DNA of 64,000 bases from Cloacibacillus porcorum (GTDB lineage: Bacteria > Synergistota > Synergistia > Synergistales > Synergistaceae), in assembly GCF_001701045.1 (NCBI RefSeq), contig NZ_CP016757.1:1853501-1917500 (forward strand), written 5' to 3'. How positions within the stretch are numbered: position 1 is the stretch's first letter; every line of letters starts with the position of its first letter. A program made the position numbers and the translations under genes. Positions 17,515-26,377 of the stretch are shown here, in pieces. The notes beneath the pieces are model-generated. The model worked only from the letters and a program-made list of their open reading frames with translations. It ran no database searches and was not told the origin of the DNA.

Positions 17515-20500
17515 ATATTCCGCACTTAAGCTGCTGGAACGCCTTTGCGGAGCGCTCTTTAACAGCGGAGATATGACAGCGGCAGCGCTATCTCTCTCAA
17601 AAGACTTCGAGCTGGTAATTGATGGAACGACGACGGAGGGCTCGGACGATTCTCTCCGCGCCCTGGCCGCTTTCGCCAAGGAGTCCTTCCCCGCCGTCGT
17701 CTCCTTTAAGGATGAAATGGAAACAAACGAGGGCGGGTCCGCCTTTCTTAAAGCTGTAAGCGGTGAAACATCGTTTTTACTGGCGGCCACGGCAAACGGC
17801 GGTAAACTTTTGTCTCTGGAGGTAAGACGTTCGTGCCCTGCCGCACCGTGCGGCGCGGAAAATACCGAGCTATTTCAAGAGGTATTGGCCCAGTCGGATA
17901 TCGCGGTCATCGTCTGTGACGCGGAGAGCTATGAGATACTATATGTCAATGACGCCGCCTACAAAATGGCCGGAAAAGAACCAGGCGGCTATCGGGGCAA
18001 AAAATGTTATGATTATATGCTGGACGAGGCCTCGCCCTGCAGCTTCTGTACCGTTGGGCTGTTTACCGCCAACGCGATCACCAAAAGCGAACTTTACCTC
18101 GAAAAATTGGGAAGATATTTTTCCGTCAGCGGAAAAAAGCTGAATTGGCGCGGGAGAGAGGCCTTTGTCGAGTATTTTTATGATATAACGGATGAGAGAA
18201 TGGCAAGGCTGGAGATGGATTCCGTATACAAGAACCTCCGCATAAGCCTGGACGAGATCTCGCTGATATATAACTCAATCCCGGGCGCGGCGTTCAGATG
18301 CCGCTTTGACGATCGGTGGACGATCATATCCGCCAACGACGGCCTGTTTAAATTCCTCGGCTACACGCGGGAGGAGTTTATGCAGATGGGCAACAGTATA
18401 GCAGCCGTTATCTATCCCAAAGACGGCGCGGCGATACACGATAAGATACGCTCCCAGCTCGCCGGCGGCAGCACGACGATCGTGACCGAGAACCGCCTGG
18501 TCTGCAAAGACGGCAGCGTCAAGTGGATACACCTGCGCGGCGAGCTGATGAAAGATGAGAACGGCGAGGAATTTTTCTTCTGCGTTTTTGTCGATATCAC
18601 TCAGCAGAAACAGGCGGAAGATGAGCTTGAAGAGAGCAGGATCAAGCTTGCGGCGGCGATCAATCACGCGGGGCTCGAATATTGGGAATATGACATCGCC
18701 GCAGACAAAGCTTACATCCGTGACTTTTCACATTCTATCCATAAATTACCGGCAGTAATAGAGAATTTTCCGGAGAAACTCATTGAAAACGGCTTTATCC
18801 ATGAGGACGACTGCGAAAAATACCGTGAAATGCACACAAAAATGAAGGCCGGGGAGAAAGACGTCGTCCACGATTTAAGGGTTCGCGCAGCCGGCGGGAG
18901 CGAATATAAATGGATGAGGGTGCATTACACTAACATCTTCGATAAACAGGGCACGCCCTTAAGGTCGGTCGCCACCGCGCTTTCGCTTGATGAGTACAAA
19001 GATCTGGAAGAGCAGTTTAAAGTCGCCGCCTCACAGTCCGGAATGACCGTCTGGAGTTACGACTTCGCAAAAAAACAGATCATACGGAGCCACACCGCGG
19101 AGACCGCCAATAAATTGGACCAGACGATTGAAAATGCGCCCGAGAGCATTATCGCCCTCGGACTCGTGCACCCGGACGACGTTGAAAAATTCCTCGGCCT
19201 CTATGAGAGGATGGAGGCCGGAGAGCGTTCCCTTTCGGAGGTCATACGCGTCAAAAAAAGCGATACTGACAGTTACCGCTGGGAGAGGGTCACATATACT
19301 ACGGTCCCGGACCGCTCAGGCAGGCCTCTTCACGCGATCGGAACAAGCGTCGACGTTACCGAACAGGAGCTGCTCGAAATCCGTTATGAGGAAGAGAAGG
19401 CGTACTCTGAGATACTTGAAACCAGCACGCTGGTCAACTACAGGATAAACATAACCCAGGACAGGATCATCAGCAAAAAGAGTTCCCGCCCTGAATATCT
19501 CATCGGCGATATCAATAAGACAGAGACTTTTTCCGAATTCTGTGACAAAATGACCGGGTTCGCCGTAGGTAAGGACGATATCAAAACGGTGAGAGAATTC
19601 TATTCCGCGAAAAATCTGCTGCGCGATTTCAATAGAGGAGAACATTCAAAATCCGCAGAATACCACCGGCTCTTCCCCGACGGCAGCATCAGGTTCGTGC
19701 GGGCCACTTTCCGTCTGAAAATAGCCCCCAACAGCGGCGATCTCCATGGATTCCTCTATTCGGAGGACATCACCGGAGAGCGGCTCATGAAGAGCCTGAT
19801 AGACAAAGCCGTAGAACAGGACTATGACTACGTCGCCTTCATCGACGGCATCAGCGGGCACGCCACCTGTTTTGGAAACAAAAATTCCGGCGCCGTGCTC
19901 CCTCCGTCGCACTGCAGCGATTTTGCGCGGGCAACCAAAGAACATATCGAAAACTGCGCGGTTCCCTGCGACCGGGAGCGCGTAATTATGGAAAAGTCAC
20001 TGGATAATGTCTGCCGCCAGCTTGGTGAAGCGCCGACATATACGGTATATTACACCGCCGTCCAAAAAGACGGCTCGCAGGGCCGAAAGAAACTCTGTTT
20101 TTCGTATATCGACAGGGAGACAAAAAAAATACTCCTCACCGAACGCGACATAACCGACATTTATGAGGAGGAGCAGCGGCAGAAGGATATCCTCGCAGCC
20201 GCGCTTTCCGCCGCGGAGCAGGCAAACACCGCGAAAAGCAACTTCCTTTCGCGTATGTCGCATGAGATCAGGACTCCGATGAACGCCATCATCGGGATGA
20301 GCGCAATCGCCGCGCAGTCTATCGGCAACGACGGCGAGGTGGCCGACTGTATCTCAAAGATCGGTATCTCCTCGCGTTACCTGCTTTCACTCATAAATGA
20401 CATCCTTGACATGAGCCGCATCGAGAGCGGCAAGATGCTGCTGAAAAACGAAAACATCCCCTTTGAGGAATTTATCAACGGTATCAACTCTATCTGTTAC

Positions 20501-21787
20501 GCACAGGCTCAGGAGAAAAAAGTCGATTATGAATGTCTCGTGAAGAGCGGTACGGAGGATTATTACGTTGGAGACGCAATGAAGCTGCAGCAGGTGCTGA
20601 TAAATATTCTCAGCAACGCCGTTAAATTTACGCCGGAGGGCGGCAGGGTCGGCTTCAGTGTGGAACAGCGCCAAAAATTTAAGGACGGCGCCCTGCTCCG
20701 CTTCGTGATAAACGATACCGGCTGCGGCATCTCCGACGAATTTCTCCCCCGGCTTTTTGAGCCGTTCGCGCAGGAGTACAGCGGTTCGACCTCCCTCTAC
20801 GGCGGCACCGGCCTCGGGCTTGCGATCTGTAAAAGTATCGTCGATATGATGGACGGGCACATCGACGTCCGCTCTATCAAAGGCGTGGGAACCGAGTTCA
20901 CCGTGGAGGTCCGGCTAGGCATCACGGAAGAATCGCGTGTGAAGGGACATAAGAAAAGCCTCCGCAGCTTCACAAACCTCCGTACGCTCGTGGTGGACGA
21001 TGACATCACCGTGTGCGAACATACGGTGACCACCCTCAAAGAGATGGGGCTGCAGGCCGAATGGGTCGACAGCGGAGAAAAGGCGGTAGCTCTCGTCGAA
21101 GTAAAATGGCGGGACAACAAGTACTACGACTTGATCCTGCTTGACTGGAAGATGCCCGGGATGGACGGCATCGAGACCGCAAAACGCATTCGCGCTACTG
21201 TCGGCCCGGAGGTGACGATCATCATAATGACCGCCTACGACTGGTCGTCGATAGAGCACGAGGCAAAGCTGGCCGGCGTCAACCTCCTTATGGGCAAGCC
21301 CATCTATAAAAGCTCCCTCATCTCCGCCTTTGAGAGAGCCCTGGGTGAAAAAGAGGTTATAAAAGCCGTGCGGACGGAGGACTTTAATTTCCGCGGACAC
21401 CGTCTGCTTCTGGCGGAAGATCATCCTCTGAACGTCGAAGTGGCGAAAAAACTGCTCGAAGGAAAGGGCTTCGCCGTCGAACATGCGGAAAACGGTCTGC
21501 GGGCCATTGAGCTGTTCAGCAAATCGGCGCCGGGTTGGTACGACGCCATACTGATGGACATCCGCATGCCGCTGATGGACGGCCTGCAGGCGGCGAACAA
21601 CATCCGCCACCTGAGCAATACCGACGCGAAGAGCATCCCCATTATCGCGATGACGGCAAACGCCTTTGAGTCCGACATCGAAGACAGCCGCCGGGCGGGA
21701 ATGAACGCGCACCTCGCAAAACCGATAGAGCCGGAGCAGCTCTTCCGCACGCTCTACAATCTCATCCGCGGTACAAATGAGTCTTAA
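17504..21787 (+). CDS. multi-PAS hybrid sensor histidine kinase with two receiver domains
   Basis: A very long (1428-residue) soluble signalling protein without membrane helices. After a divergent N-terminal segment there are about five PAS/PAC-type modules between residues 115 and 760, several ending in an ITE/DIT-type PAC tail. A Cys-rich sensor-like stretch (about 765-890) comes next, then HisKA (SHEIRTPMNAII, His920) and HATPase_c (NAVKFTPEGG, GTGLGLAI). Two receivers follow, with Asp1214 (LLDWKMPGMDG) and Asp1352 (LMDIRMPLMDG). The ATG at 17504 overlaps the end of the upstream diguanylate cyclase gene by 11 bases. The pair probably forms one phosphorelay controlling c-di-GMP. The signal is unknown. 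Confidence 0.9.
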   Translation: MNGKYSALKLLERLCGALFNSGDMTAAALSLSKDFELVIDGTTTEGSDDSLRALAAFAKESFPAVVSFKDEMETNEGGSAFLKAVSGETSFLLAATANGGKLLSLEVRRSCPAAPCGAENTELFQEVLAQSDIAVIVCDAESYEILYVNDAAYKMAGKEPGGYRGKKCYDYMLDEASPCSFCTVGLFTANAITKSELYLEKLGRYFSVSGKKLNWRGREAFVEYFYDITDERMARLEMDSVYKNLRISLDEISLIYNSIPGAAFRCRFDDRWTIISANDGLFKFLGYTREEFMQMGNSIAAVIYPKDGAAIHDKIRSQLAGGSTTIVTENRLVCKDGSVKWIHLRGELMKDENGEEFFFCVFVDITQQKQAEDELEESRIKLAAAINHAGLEYWEYDIAADKAYIRDFSHSIHKLPAVIENFPEKLIENGFIHEDDCEKYREMHTKMKAGEKDVVHDLRVRAAGGSEYKWMRVHYTNIFDKQGTPLRSVATALSLDEYKDLEEQFKVAASQSGMTVWSYDFAKKQIIRSHTAETANKLDQTIENAPESIIALGLVHPDDVEKFLGLYERMEAGERSLSEVIRVKKSDTDSYRWERVTYTTVPDRSGRPLHAIGTSVDVTEQELLEIRYEEEKAYSEILETSTLVNYRINITQDRIISKKSSRPEYLIGDINKTETFSEFCDKMTGFAVGKDDIKTVREFYSAKNLLRDFNRGEHSKSAEYHRLFPDGSIRFVRATFRLKIAPNSGDLHGFLYSEDITGERLMKSLIDKAVEQDYDYVAFIDGISGHATCFGNKNSGAVLPPSHCSDFARATKEHIENCAVPCDRERVIMEKSLDNVCRQLGEAPTYTVYYTAVQKDGSQGRKKLCFSYIDRETKKILLTERDITDIYEEEQRQKDILAAALSAAEQANTAKSNFLSRMSHEIRTPMNAIIGMSAIAAQSIGNDGEVADCISKIGISSRYLLSLINDILDMSRIESGKMLLKNENIPFEEFINGINSICYAQAQEKKVDYECLVKSGTEDYYVGDAMKLQQVLINILSNAVKFTPEGGRVGFSVEQRQKFKDGALLRFVINDTGCGISDEFLPRLFEPFAQEYSGSTSLYGGTGLGLAICKSIVDMMDGHIDVRSIKGVGTEFTVEVRLGITEESRVKGHKKSLRSFTNLRTLVVDDDITVCEHTVTTLKEMGLQAEWVDSGEKAVALVEVKWRDNKYYDLILLDWKMPGMDGIETAKRIRATVGPEVTIIIMTAYDWSSIEHEAKLAGVNLLMGKPIYKSSLISAFERALGEKEVIKAVRTEDFNFRGHRLLLAEDHPLNVEVAKKLLEGKGFAVEHAENGLRAIELFSKSAPGWYDAILMDIRMPLMDGLQAANNIRHLSNTDAKSIPIIAMTANAFESDIEDSRRAGMNAHLAKPIEPEQLFRTLYNLIRGTNES

Positions 21788-21831
21788 CCCCTTGAAATAT
21801 ACTGGGGATTTTATCAGAATATAAGAAACAG

Positions 21832-21847
21832 GCCATAAATTTATGGC
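21832..21847. promoter_or_regulatory. perfect 16-bp palindrome upstream of the C39-like gene
   Basis: GCCATAAATTTATGGC is its own reverse complement and lies about 34 bases before the start codon of the secreted C39-like protein. It has the size of a dimeric repressor operator. Confidence 0.45.
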
Positions 21848-21880
21848 GTCAAGTTTATAGTAAAAAGGAGACACACTTAC

Positions 21881-22651
21881 ATGAAAAAACTGCAACTTAA
21901 CGCGGTGATAACTGCCCTGATAATATGCTGTACCTCGGCGGCGGGCGCAGCGGAGCGGGTCGTGCCCTTTCCGCCGGAGCTGGATACCAAGTCAGCTGGC
22001 GCCTCTTCCTATAACGCCGCAGGCGATGTTAAGGATTCCCCATATTTTCCGTCAAAGGATTACTTCACATTAACAAGCAGCAACAAGGGCCTCACTATAC
22101 TGAGCGGCTTCCCCACCTACCAGCAGACGACGGAGGTCACCTGCGGACCGGCCGCCGCCCTCACGGTGCTCTATTACTTCGGGAACAAAAAGTATGACGA
22201 GCATATGCTCTCCATCCTTATGGACACGCTGCACGAACCTAAGAAGGGCGGCGAAATGGGTACCTCGACCTCCGGCATGGTAAAGTTCTTCAAGTCCATC
22301 GGCTGGAAGGTGGCCTCAAGTCTGGACCGCCCTCAGGGCAAGAGCTATGACTTTGAAAATCCTCAGCAGTTCAAAGACTTTGTCCTCAAGAACCTTAAAG
22401 AGGGCGTGCCGGTGATGGTTGAAAATATGTACTGGGGCGGACATTGGCGCGTCATCATCGGTTACGATACGATGGGCACGGAAAAGACCACCGATGATGT
22501 GATCATCTTTATGGACAGCTACGACGTGCTCGACCACCGCCAGGACGGCTACGCCGTACAGGCCGCAGAGGGCTTCTTCTACACGTGGAAGGATATGGAA
22601 TATCTGCCGAAGGGTGAACGTGTGCAGCAGTGGCTCACAGCCCGTCCATAA
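21881..22651 (+). CDS. secreted C39-like (papain-fold) peptidase family protein
   Basis: A 256-residue exported protein. The signal peptide spans about residues 1-23 (two Lys, hydrophobic core, AGAA cleavage region). The mature part is a Peptidase_C39_2-type domain: Cys88 in EVTCGPAAAL after the oxyanion Gln, His188 in GGHWRVIIGYD and Asp212 in FMDSYD form a plausible catalytic triad. Unlike bacteriocin-exporter C39 domains it has no ABC transporter attached, and no leader peptide gene is visible nearby. A periplasmic or extracellular cysteine peptidase or transglutaminase-like activity is inferred. Single-gene unit with its own terminator; GGAG ribosome-binding site. Confidence 0.82.
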   Translation: MKKLQLNAVITALIICCTSAAGAAERVVPFPPELDTKSAGASSYNAAGDVKDSPYFPSKDYFTLTSSNKGLTILSGFPTYQQTTEVTCGPAAALTVLYYFGNKKYDEHMLSILMDTLHEPKKGGEMGTSTSGMVKFFKSIGWKVASSLDRPQGKSYDFENPQQFKDFVLKNLKEGVPVMVENMYWGGHWRVIIGYDTMGTEKTTDDVIIFMDSYDVLDHRQDGYAVQAAEGFFYTWKDMEYLPKGERVQQWLTARP

Positions 22652-22672
22652 GCCATCTGCAAAACTGACGCA

Positions 22673-22705
22673 GCCTCCGCGCATTGACCGGCGCGGAGGC
22701 TTTTT
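22673..22705 (+). terminator. terminator of the C39-like gene
   Basis: GCCTCCGCGC and GCGCGGAGGC form a perfect 10-bp stem with an eight-base loop followed by five T. Confidence 0.9.
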
Positions 22706-22746
22706 CATTTATACGGCACCCGTCTTATCCATGTGATATTGAAACT

Positions 22747-22780
22747 AAAAAAAAGAGGCCTCCTCGGAAGGAAGCCTCTC
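22747..22780 (-). terminator. terminator of the korDABC operon
   Basis: On the minus strand AGAGGC-TTCCT pairs with AGGA-G-GCCTCT around a short loop and runs into a long T tract, about 30 bases after the korC stop codon. Confidence 0.88.
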
Positions 22781-22808
22781 TTGATATTCTATGGCTTTTG
22801 CCGCGAAG

Positions 22809-23378
22809 TTACTTCTTCGCCGCTACCGCCTCAGACATCATCTTGTAGCCCTCGTCGAAGGCCTTTTCATTGAGCTCTTCGGTTCCCTTGGGAACGCGGG
22901 CAAGGATAGCATCCTTGATCGCCTGGGGCTTTGTCAGTCCCTTGTCCTCAAGCACCTTCGCCGCCGTACCGAGCGCCACCATGTTGACAACGATCTCGCG
23001 TCCAAGCTTCTCACGCGCCGTTCTGACGATGGGGAGCATGTAGACTTCGGCGTCAAGCTTCGGGGGGTCCGTCACAAAGAAGTCGTCGAGGATGACTGTC
23101 GCGCCCTTCGCCGTATCATGGCTGTAGGTGTCGCACGCCTTCTGTGTGAGGATGACCTGAAGGTTGGGATGGGCAGCCTTCGGATAGTCTATTTCGCCGC
23201 GGTCGTAAACAACTTCCGACTTGGAAGCGCCGCCGCGGGCCTCAGGGCCGTAAGCCTGGCTCTGTACTGAATTGAGGCCCTCTGTACGGAGTGCAGCCGC
23301 CTCACCCAGGATCACTGCGGCGAGAATGACTCCCTGTCCGCCGGATCCAGCAACGCGAATTTCAAAACGATCGCCCAT
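22809..23378 (-). CDS. korC: 2-oxoacid:ferredoxin oxidoreductase, gamma subunit (KorC-like)
   Basis: Gamma subunit (189 residues) of a four-subunit 2-oxoacid:acceptor oxidoreductase. The family opening RVAGSGGQGVILAA and the QAYGPEARGGASKSEV segment are both intact; these belong to the POR/KOR gamma domain that completes the CoA-binding region. Last gene of the korD-A-B-C order. That order, and the separate small ferredoxin subunit, match 2-oxoglutarate or 2-oxoisovalerate enzymes more than pyruvate enzymes, but substrate cannot be fixed from sequence by eye. In an amino-acid fermenter it would oxidise 2-oxoacids from deamination and reduce ferredoxin. Confidence 0.9.
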   Translation of the reverse strand: MGDRFEIRVAGSGGQGVILAAVILGEAAALRTEGLNSVQSQAYGPEARGGASKSEVVYDRGEIDYPKAAHPNLQVILTQKACDTYSHDTAKGATVILDDFFVTDPPKLDAEVYMLPIVRTAREKLGREIVVNMVALGTAAKVLEDKGLTKPQAIKDAILARVPKGTEELNEKAFDEGYKMMSEAVAAKK

Positions 23379-23390
23379 GATCCGTACCTC

Positions 23391-24221
23391 CTATGCCTTT
23401 CCCTGCGCGCGCGCGATGACGTCGTTGTAACGGTCCGTGTACTCGCGGGCGTTCTCTATGTTGACGAATTCGCCGACAACGATCTTGCCCTCAAGCTCCT
23501 CGGGCGTCATCTTGTCAGCCTGCGCCTTGAGGACAGTATGCTCCTTGAGGAACTTAATGTTGTCCGTCGGGCGGCTGCGCTTGTTCTTGCGGCCAAACTG
23601 CGTGTGGCAGAACGAGATGATCTCGACGAGCGCAAAACCCTTCTTCTGATGTTCGATCGCCTTTTTCAGTATCTGCTCGCACATCACGGGGTTGGCGACT
23701 GTCGCGCGGGCGACATAGGTCGCGCCGGCGCCGGCTGCCAGTTTGCAGATGTCGAACGTCGGGTCGATTGATCCATAGGGGGCCGTTGCGGCGAAGGCGC
23801 CTTCCGGCGTCGTCGGCGAGGCCTGTCCGCCGGTCATACCGTAGATGTTGTTGTTCATCAGAACGGCGGTGATACCGATATTGCGGCGGCAGGCATGGAT
23901 GAAGTGGTTGCCGCCGATCGCGGTGCCGTCACCGTCGCCCATGACGTTGACGATCGTGAGTTCGGGGTTGGCCAGCTTGACACCCGTCGCGAAGGCGAGT
24001 GAACGGCCGTGCGCCGTGTGGAGCGTGCAGGCGTCGATATAGCCGGGCATACGGCTTGAGCAGCCGATACCTGATGAGATACAGACCTTTTCCTTCGGGA
24101 TGTTCAGGTCTGAAATGGCGCGGAGGATGGAGTGCATGATAATTCCGTGTCCGCAGCCAGGGCACCAGATATGGGGCATGAACTTAGTGCGCAGAAGTTT
24201 CTTTACATCTTCGCGTGGCAT
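23391..24221 (-). CDS. korB: 2-oxoacid:ferredoxin oxidoreductase, beta subunit (KorB-like, TPP-binding)
   Basis: Thiamine-diphosphate-binding beta subunit of 276 residues. The Fe-S/TPP opening WCPGCGHGI lies at about residues 19-27. The TPP-Mg motif GDGDGTAIGGNH is near 96-107, followed by NNNIYGMTGGQ. Together with the alpha subunit it forms the active site that decarboxylates 2-oxoacids to acyl-CoA. It starts two bases after the korA stop codon and ends 12 bases before korC, so translation is closely linked. Confidence 0.93.
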   Translation of the reverse strand: MPREDVKKLLRTKFMPHIWCPGCGHGIIMHSILRAISDLNIPKEKVCISSGIGCSSRMPGYIDACTLHTAHGRSLAFATGVKLANPELTIVNVMGDGDGTAIGGNHFIHACRRNIGITAVLMNNNIYGMTGGQASPTTPEGAFAATAPYGSIDPTFDICKLAAGAGATYVARATVANPVMCEQILKKAIEHQKKGFALVEIISFCHTQFGRKNKRSRPTDNIKFLKEHTVLKAQADKMTPEELEGKIVVGEFVNIENAREYTDRYNDVIARAQGKA

Positions 24222-24223
24222 AG

Positions 24224-25354
24224 TTACGCCACCTCCTTGATGAAGGACATAATCTCAGCCGGCTTGTAGAGTTCGCCGTTGATAAGGCTCTTACTGTGTA
24301 CTTCGCAGTTGGCCTTGACGGCTCTCTCGACTTCCAGCACCATCTGTCCGGCATTGAGTTCCGGAACGATGATGTGCTTTACTCTCTTCGAGAACGCGGC
24401 TATTTCTTTATCCGGGAAGGGCCAGAGTGTGATCGGACGGAAATGTCCGACCTTGACTCCCTGCTCGCGGAGCTCGCGGATCGCGCGGAGCGAGGAACGG
24501 GAGACGGAGCCGTATGATACGACCACGATCTCGGCGTCTTCCATGAAATCTTCTCTGTATTCAACGATCTCGTCGCGGCAGCGGTCAACCTTGCGGATGA
24601 TGCGGTTAGCCTTGAGGTCGATGTCGGGAGCGTCGTTTGTCGGGAAGCCCCACTCATTGGTGGTGAGACCCGTCACATGCCAGCGATAGCCGTCGCCGAA
24701 GGCGGGCATCGGAGGAACGTCGTCGGCATCGGGGCGATAGGGCACGAAATCGTCGGGCGCTACGGTCGGCTTCTTGCGGTCTACGACCTCATAGCTCCCG
24801 GGTTCGGGGATGACGATCTTCTCGCGCATGTGTCCAATGACCTCATCAGCCATGACGAGTACCGGCTGACGGAAGCGTTCGGCCATGTTGAAGGCCTTGA
24901 TCGTGATCGTGTAGCACTCCTGAATTGAGCAGGGGGCGTAGGCGATCGTTGCGTGGTCGCCGTGTGTTCCCCACTTGGCCTGCATTACGTCAGCCTGGGA
25001 AACCTTCGTGGGAAGCCCGGTCGAGGGACCGCCGCGCTGGATGTCGGCGAGAACCATCGGGATCTCCGCGATATATCCATAACCGAGAAGCTCCTGTTTG
25101 AGGGAAATTCCGGGGCCTGAGCTCGCCGTCATCGCCTTAAGGCCTGCTATCGAGGCGCCAAGGGTAGCGGCGATTCCGCCGATCTCGTCCTCCATCTGGA
25201 CGAACTTTCCGCCCAGCTTCGGGAGCTCTTCGGACATAACTTCCATAACTTCTGTTGACGGGGTGATCGGATATCCGCCGAAGAACCTGCAGCCGGCGGC
25301 GATAGCGCCCATTGCTATGGCCTTATTACCCTGCCAAAATTCGTTCTGGGCCAT
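24224..25354 (-). CDS. korA: 2-oxoacid:ferredoxin oxidoreductase, alpha subunit (KorA-like)
   Basis: Alpha subunit of 376 residues carrying the pyrimidine-binding and transketolase C-terminal domains. The opening GNKAIAMGAIAAGCRFFGGYPITPSTE and the central TASSGPGISLKQELLGY are typical of KorA/VorB. The C-terminal ends with GQMVLEVERAV. The conserved YPITP motif positions the substrate carboxylate. Starts two bases after korD. Confidence 0.93.
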   Translation of the reverse strand: MAQNEFWQGNKAIAMGAIAAGCRFFGGYPITPSTEVMEVMSEELPKLGGKFVQMEDEIGGIAATLGASIAGLKAMTASSGPGISLKQELLGYGYIAEIPMVLADIQRGGPSTGLPTKVSQADVMQAKWGTHGDHATIAYAPCSIQECYTITIKAFNMAERFRQPVLVMADEVIGHMREKIVIPEPGSYEVVDRKKPTVAPDDFVPYRPDADDVPPMPAFGDGYRWHVTGLTTNEWGFPTNDAPDIDLKANRIIRKVDRCRDEIVEYREDFMEDAEIVVVSYGSVSRSSLRAIRELREQGVKVGHFRPITLWPFPDKEIAAFSKRVKHIIVPELNAGQMVLEVERAVKANCEVHSKSLINGELYKPAEIMSFIKEVA

Positions 25355-25356
25355 GG

Positions 25357-25557
25357 TTATTCACACTCCTTAACAGTGATTGCCAGGTCCGGGCAGATAT
25401 TCTCGCACTGGCGGCAGCCAATGCAGTCCTCCGGACGAACCGCTACGCTCTTAACCTGATCGTTAAGTTCCAGAACCTTCTTGGGGCATATAGCGATACA
25501 GAGGCCACATCCTTTACACCACTTCTCAACAACGTCGATGTTGAACTTCTTCGCCAA
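25357..25557 (-). CDS. korD: 2-oxoacid:ferredoxin oxidoreductase, delta (ferredoxin) subunit (KorD-like)
   Basis: Small ferredoxin subunit with two [4Fe-4S] motifs: CKGCGLCIAICP and CIGCRQCENICP. It passes electrons from the TPP site to free ferredoxin. I favour the TTG start at 25557, which follows GGAAGGAAGG by a suitable spacer and gives 66 residues beginning LAKKFNIDVV; an ATG eight codons upstream (25581) is open but lacks a ribosome-binding site. First gene of the operon. Confidence 0.9.
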   Translation of the reverse strand: MAKKFNIDVVEKWCKGCGLCIAICPKKVLELNDQVKSVAVRPEDCIGCRQCENICPDLAITVKECE

Positions 25558-25622
25558 AAGACCCACCTTCCTTCCACACATCTAATCGATTTTGTCTGTC
25601 AACCAGAACTACTGAGACTCGA

Positions 25623-25668
25623 TTGGCATAACTTCCCGTATTATGCCAAAGTTTGCGCATTTATTCAA
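25623..25668 (-). promoter_or_regulatory. korDABC promoter with 9-9-9 inverted repeat over the -10
   Basis: Minus strand TTGAAT, 17-base spacer, then TGG-CATAAT (extended -10) with GC-rich discriminator ACGGG. TTGGCATAA at 25641-25649 (read on minus) and its exact complement at 25623-25631 flank nine bases, so any dimeric regulator bound here would cover the -10 and start site. The central string recurs at the tRNA-Gly promoter. Confidence 0.6.
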
Positions 25669-25720
25669 GGAAAAGATTAAATTCTTTATTTTCTGATAAC
25701 TTTAAAATATTATGAACAAT

Positions 25721-26377
25721 TTATCTGTCAGTGGGGCCGATGTCCGGTTCGCGCAGATATTGCGCCTGGACTTCCCGCGGAGAGAGCGCCTTTGCCGCGT
25801 AGATCCAGCCCATTTGAGCGCAGGCTCCGCCGGAGGCGCTCTCGCGTTCAATTACGGGACAGCCGCTTTCCCGCAGTCTCCCATACTGGGCGACGTCTGG
25901 AGAGACGATCACCGCGTCGGGATATCCTTTAAGCGTCTGCAGCAGCGCATCTTCGGAGACGAACGCAGGGGGGACGGCGGCGGCGCCTTTGCGCGAATCG
26001 TAGACCGCAGCGTAACAGTGGGTGCGCTTTGCCTTAAAGACCGGCACGAGGCAGTCATATCTATCTTTCAAGTCCCAGATGAAGATCTCCAGCGACGACA
26101 GCGGCACCACGGGCAAAAGCAGCGCCTCCGCGAGGGCCGCCCCGTAGGCGATACCGGCACGAATGCCCGTATAATACCCCGGCCCCACACCGACCGCGAG
26201 AAGCTCTAAGTCAGACATCGTCATTCTTGCCTCATCAAGAAGGTCCGCCGTTATGAGCGGCAGTTCCTCGGACTGACGGCGGCCAAGTTCAAGATTGCGC
26301 TCTCCGATGATATTTCCGTTTATGGCAAGGCCGACGTTCGTCCAGCGTCCGGCACAGTTTATCCCCAGTATTTTCAT
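25721..26377 (-). CDS. tsaB: tRNA threonylcarbamoyladenosine biosynthesis protein TsaB
   Basis: Non-catalytic partner of TsaD in making t6A37 on ANN-decoding tRNAs. The 218-residue protein has the N-terminal ASKHA-type strand MKILGINCAGR and the signature GVGPGYYTGIRAGIAYG near residues 62-78. Its ATG overlaps the tsaE stop codon (ATGA), which fits stoichiometric production of the two subunits. TsaD is not in the window. Confidence 0.92.
   Translation of the reverse strand: MKILGINCAGRWTNVGLAINGNIIGERNLELGRRQSEELPLITADLLDEARMTMSDLELLAVGVGPGYYTGIRAGIAYGAALAEALLLPVVPLSSLEIFIWDLKDRYDCLVPVFKAKRTHCYAAVYDSRKGAAAVPPAFVSEDALLQTLKGYPDAVIVSPDVAQYGRLRESGCPVIERESASGGACAQMGWIYAAKALSPREVQAQYLREPDIGPTDR

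Noticed and set aside
21881-22651. Bacteriocin processing/export system
   Set aside because: The C39-like protein is not fused to an ABC transporter and no double-glycine leader peptide was seen nearby.
25623-25649. Dyad at the kor promoter as a sigma-54 site or a dif/Xer recombination site
   Set aside because: The GG and GC are about 20 bases apart, not the 10 needed for sigma-54. The central spacer is nine bases, while dif-type sites have six, and a good sigma-70 promoter fits better.
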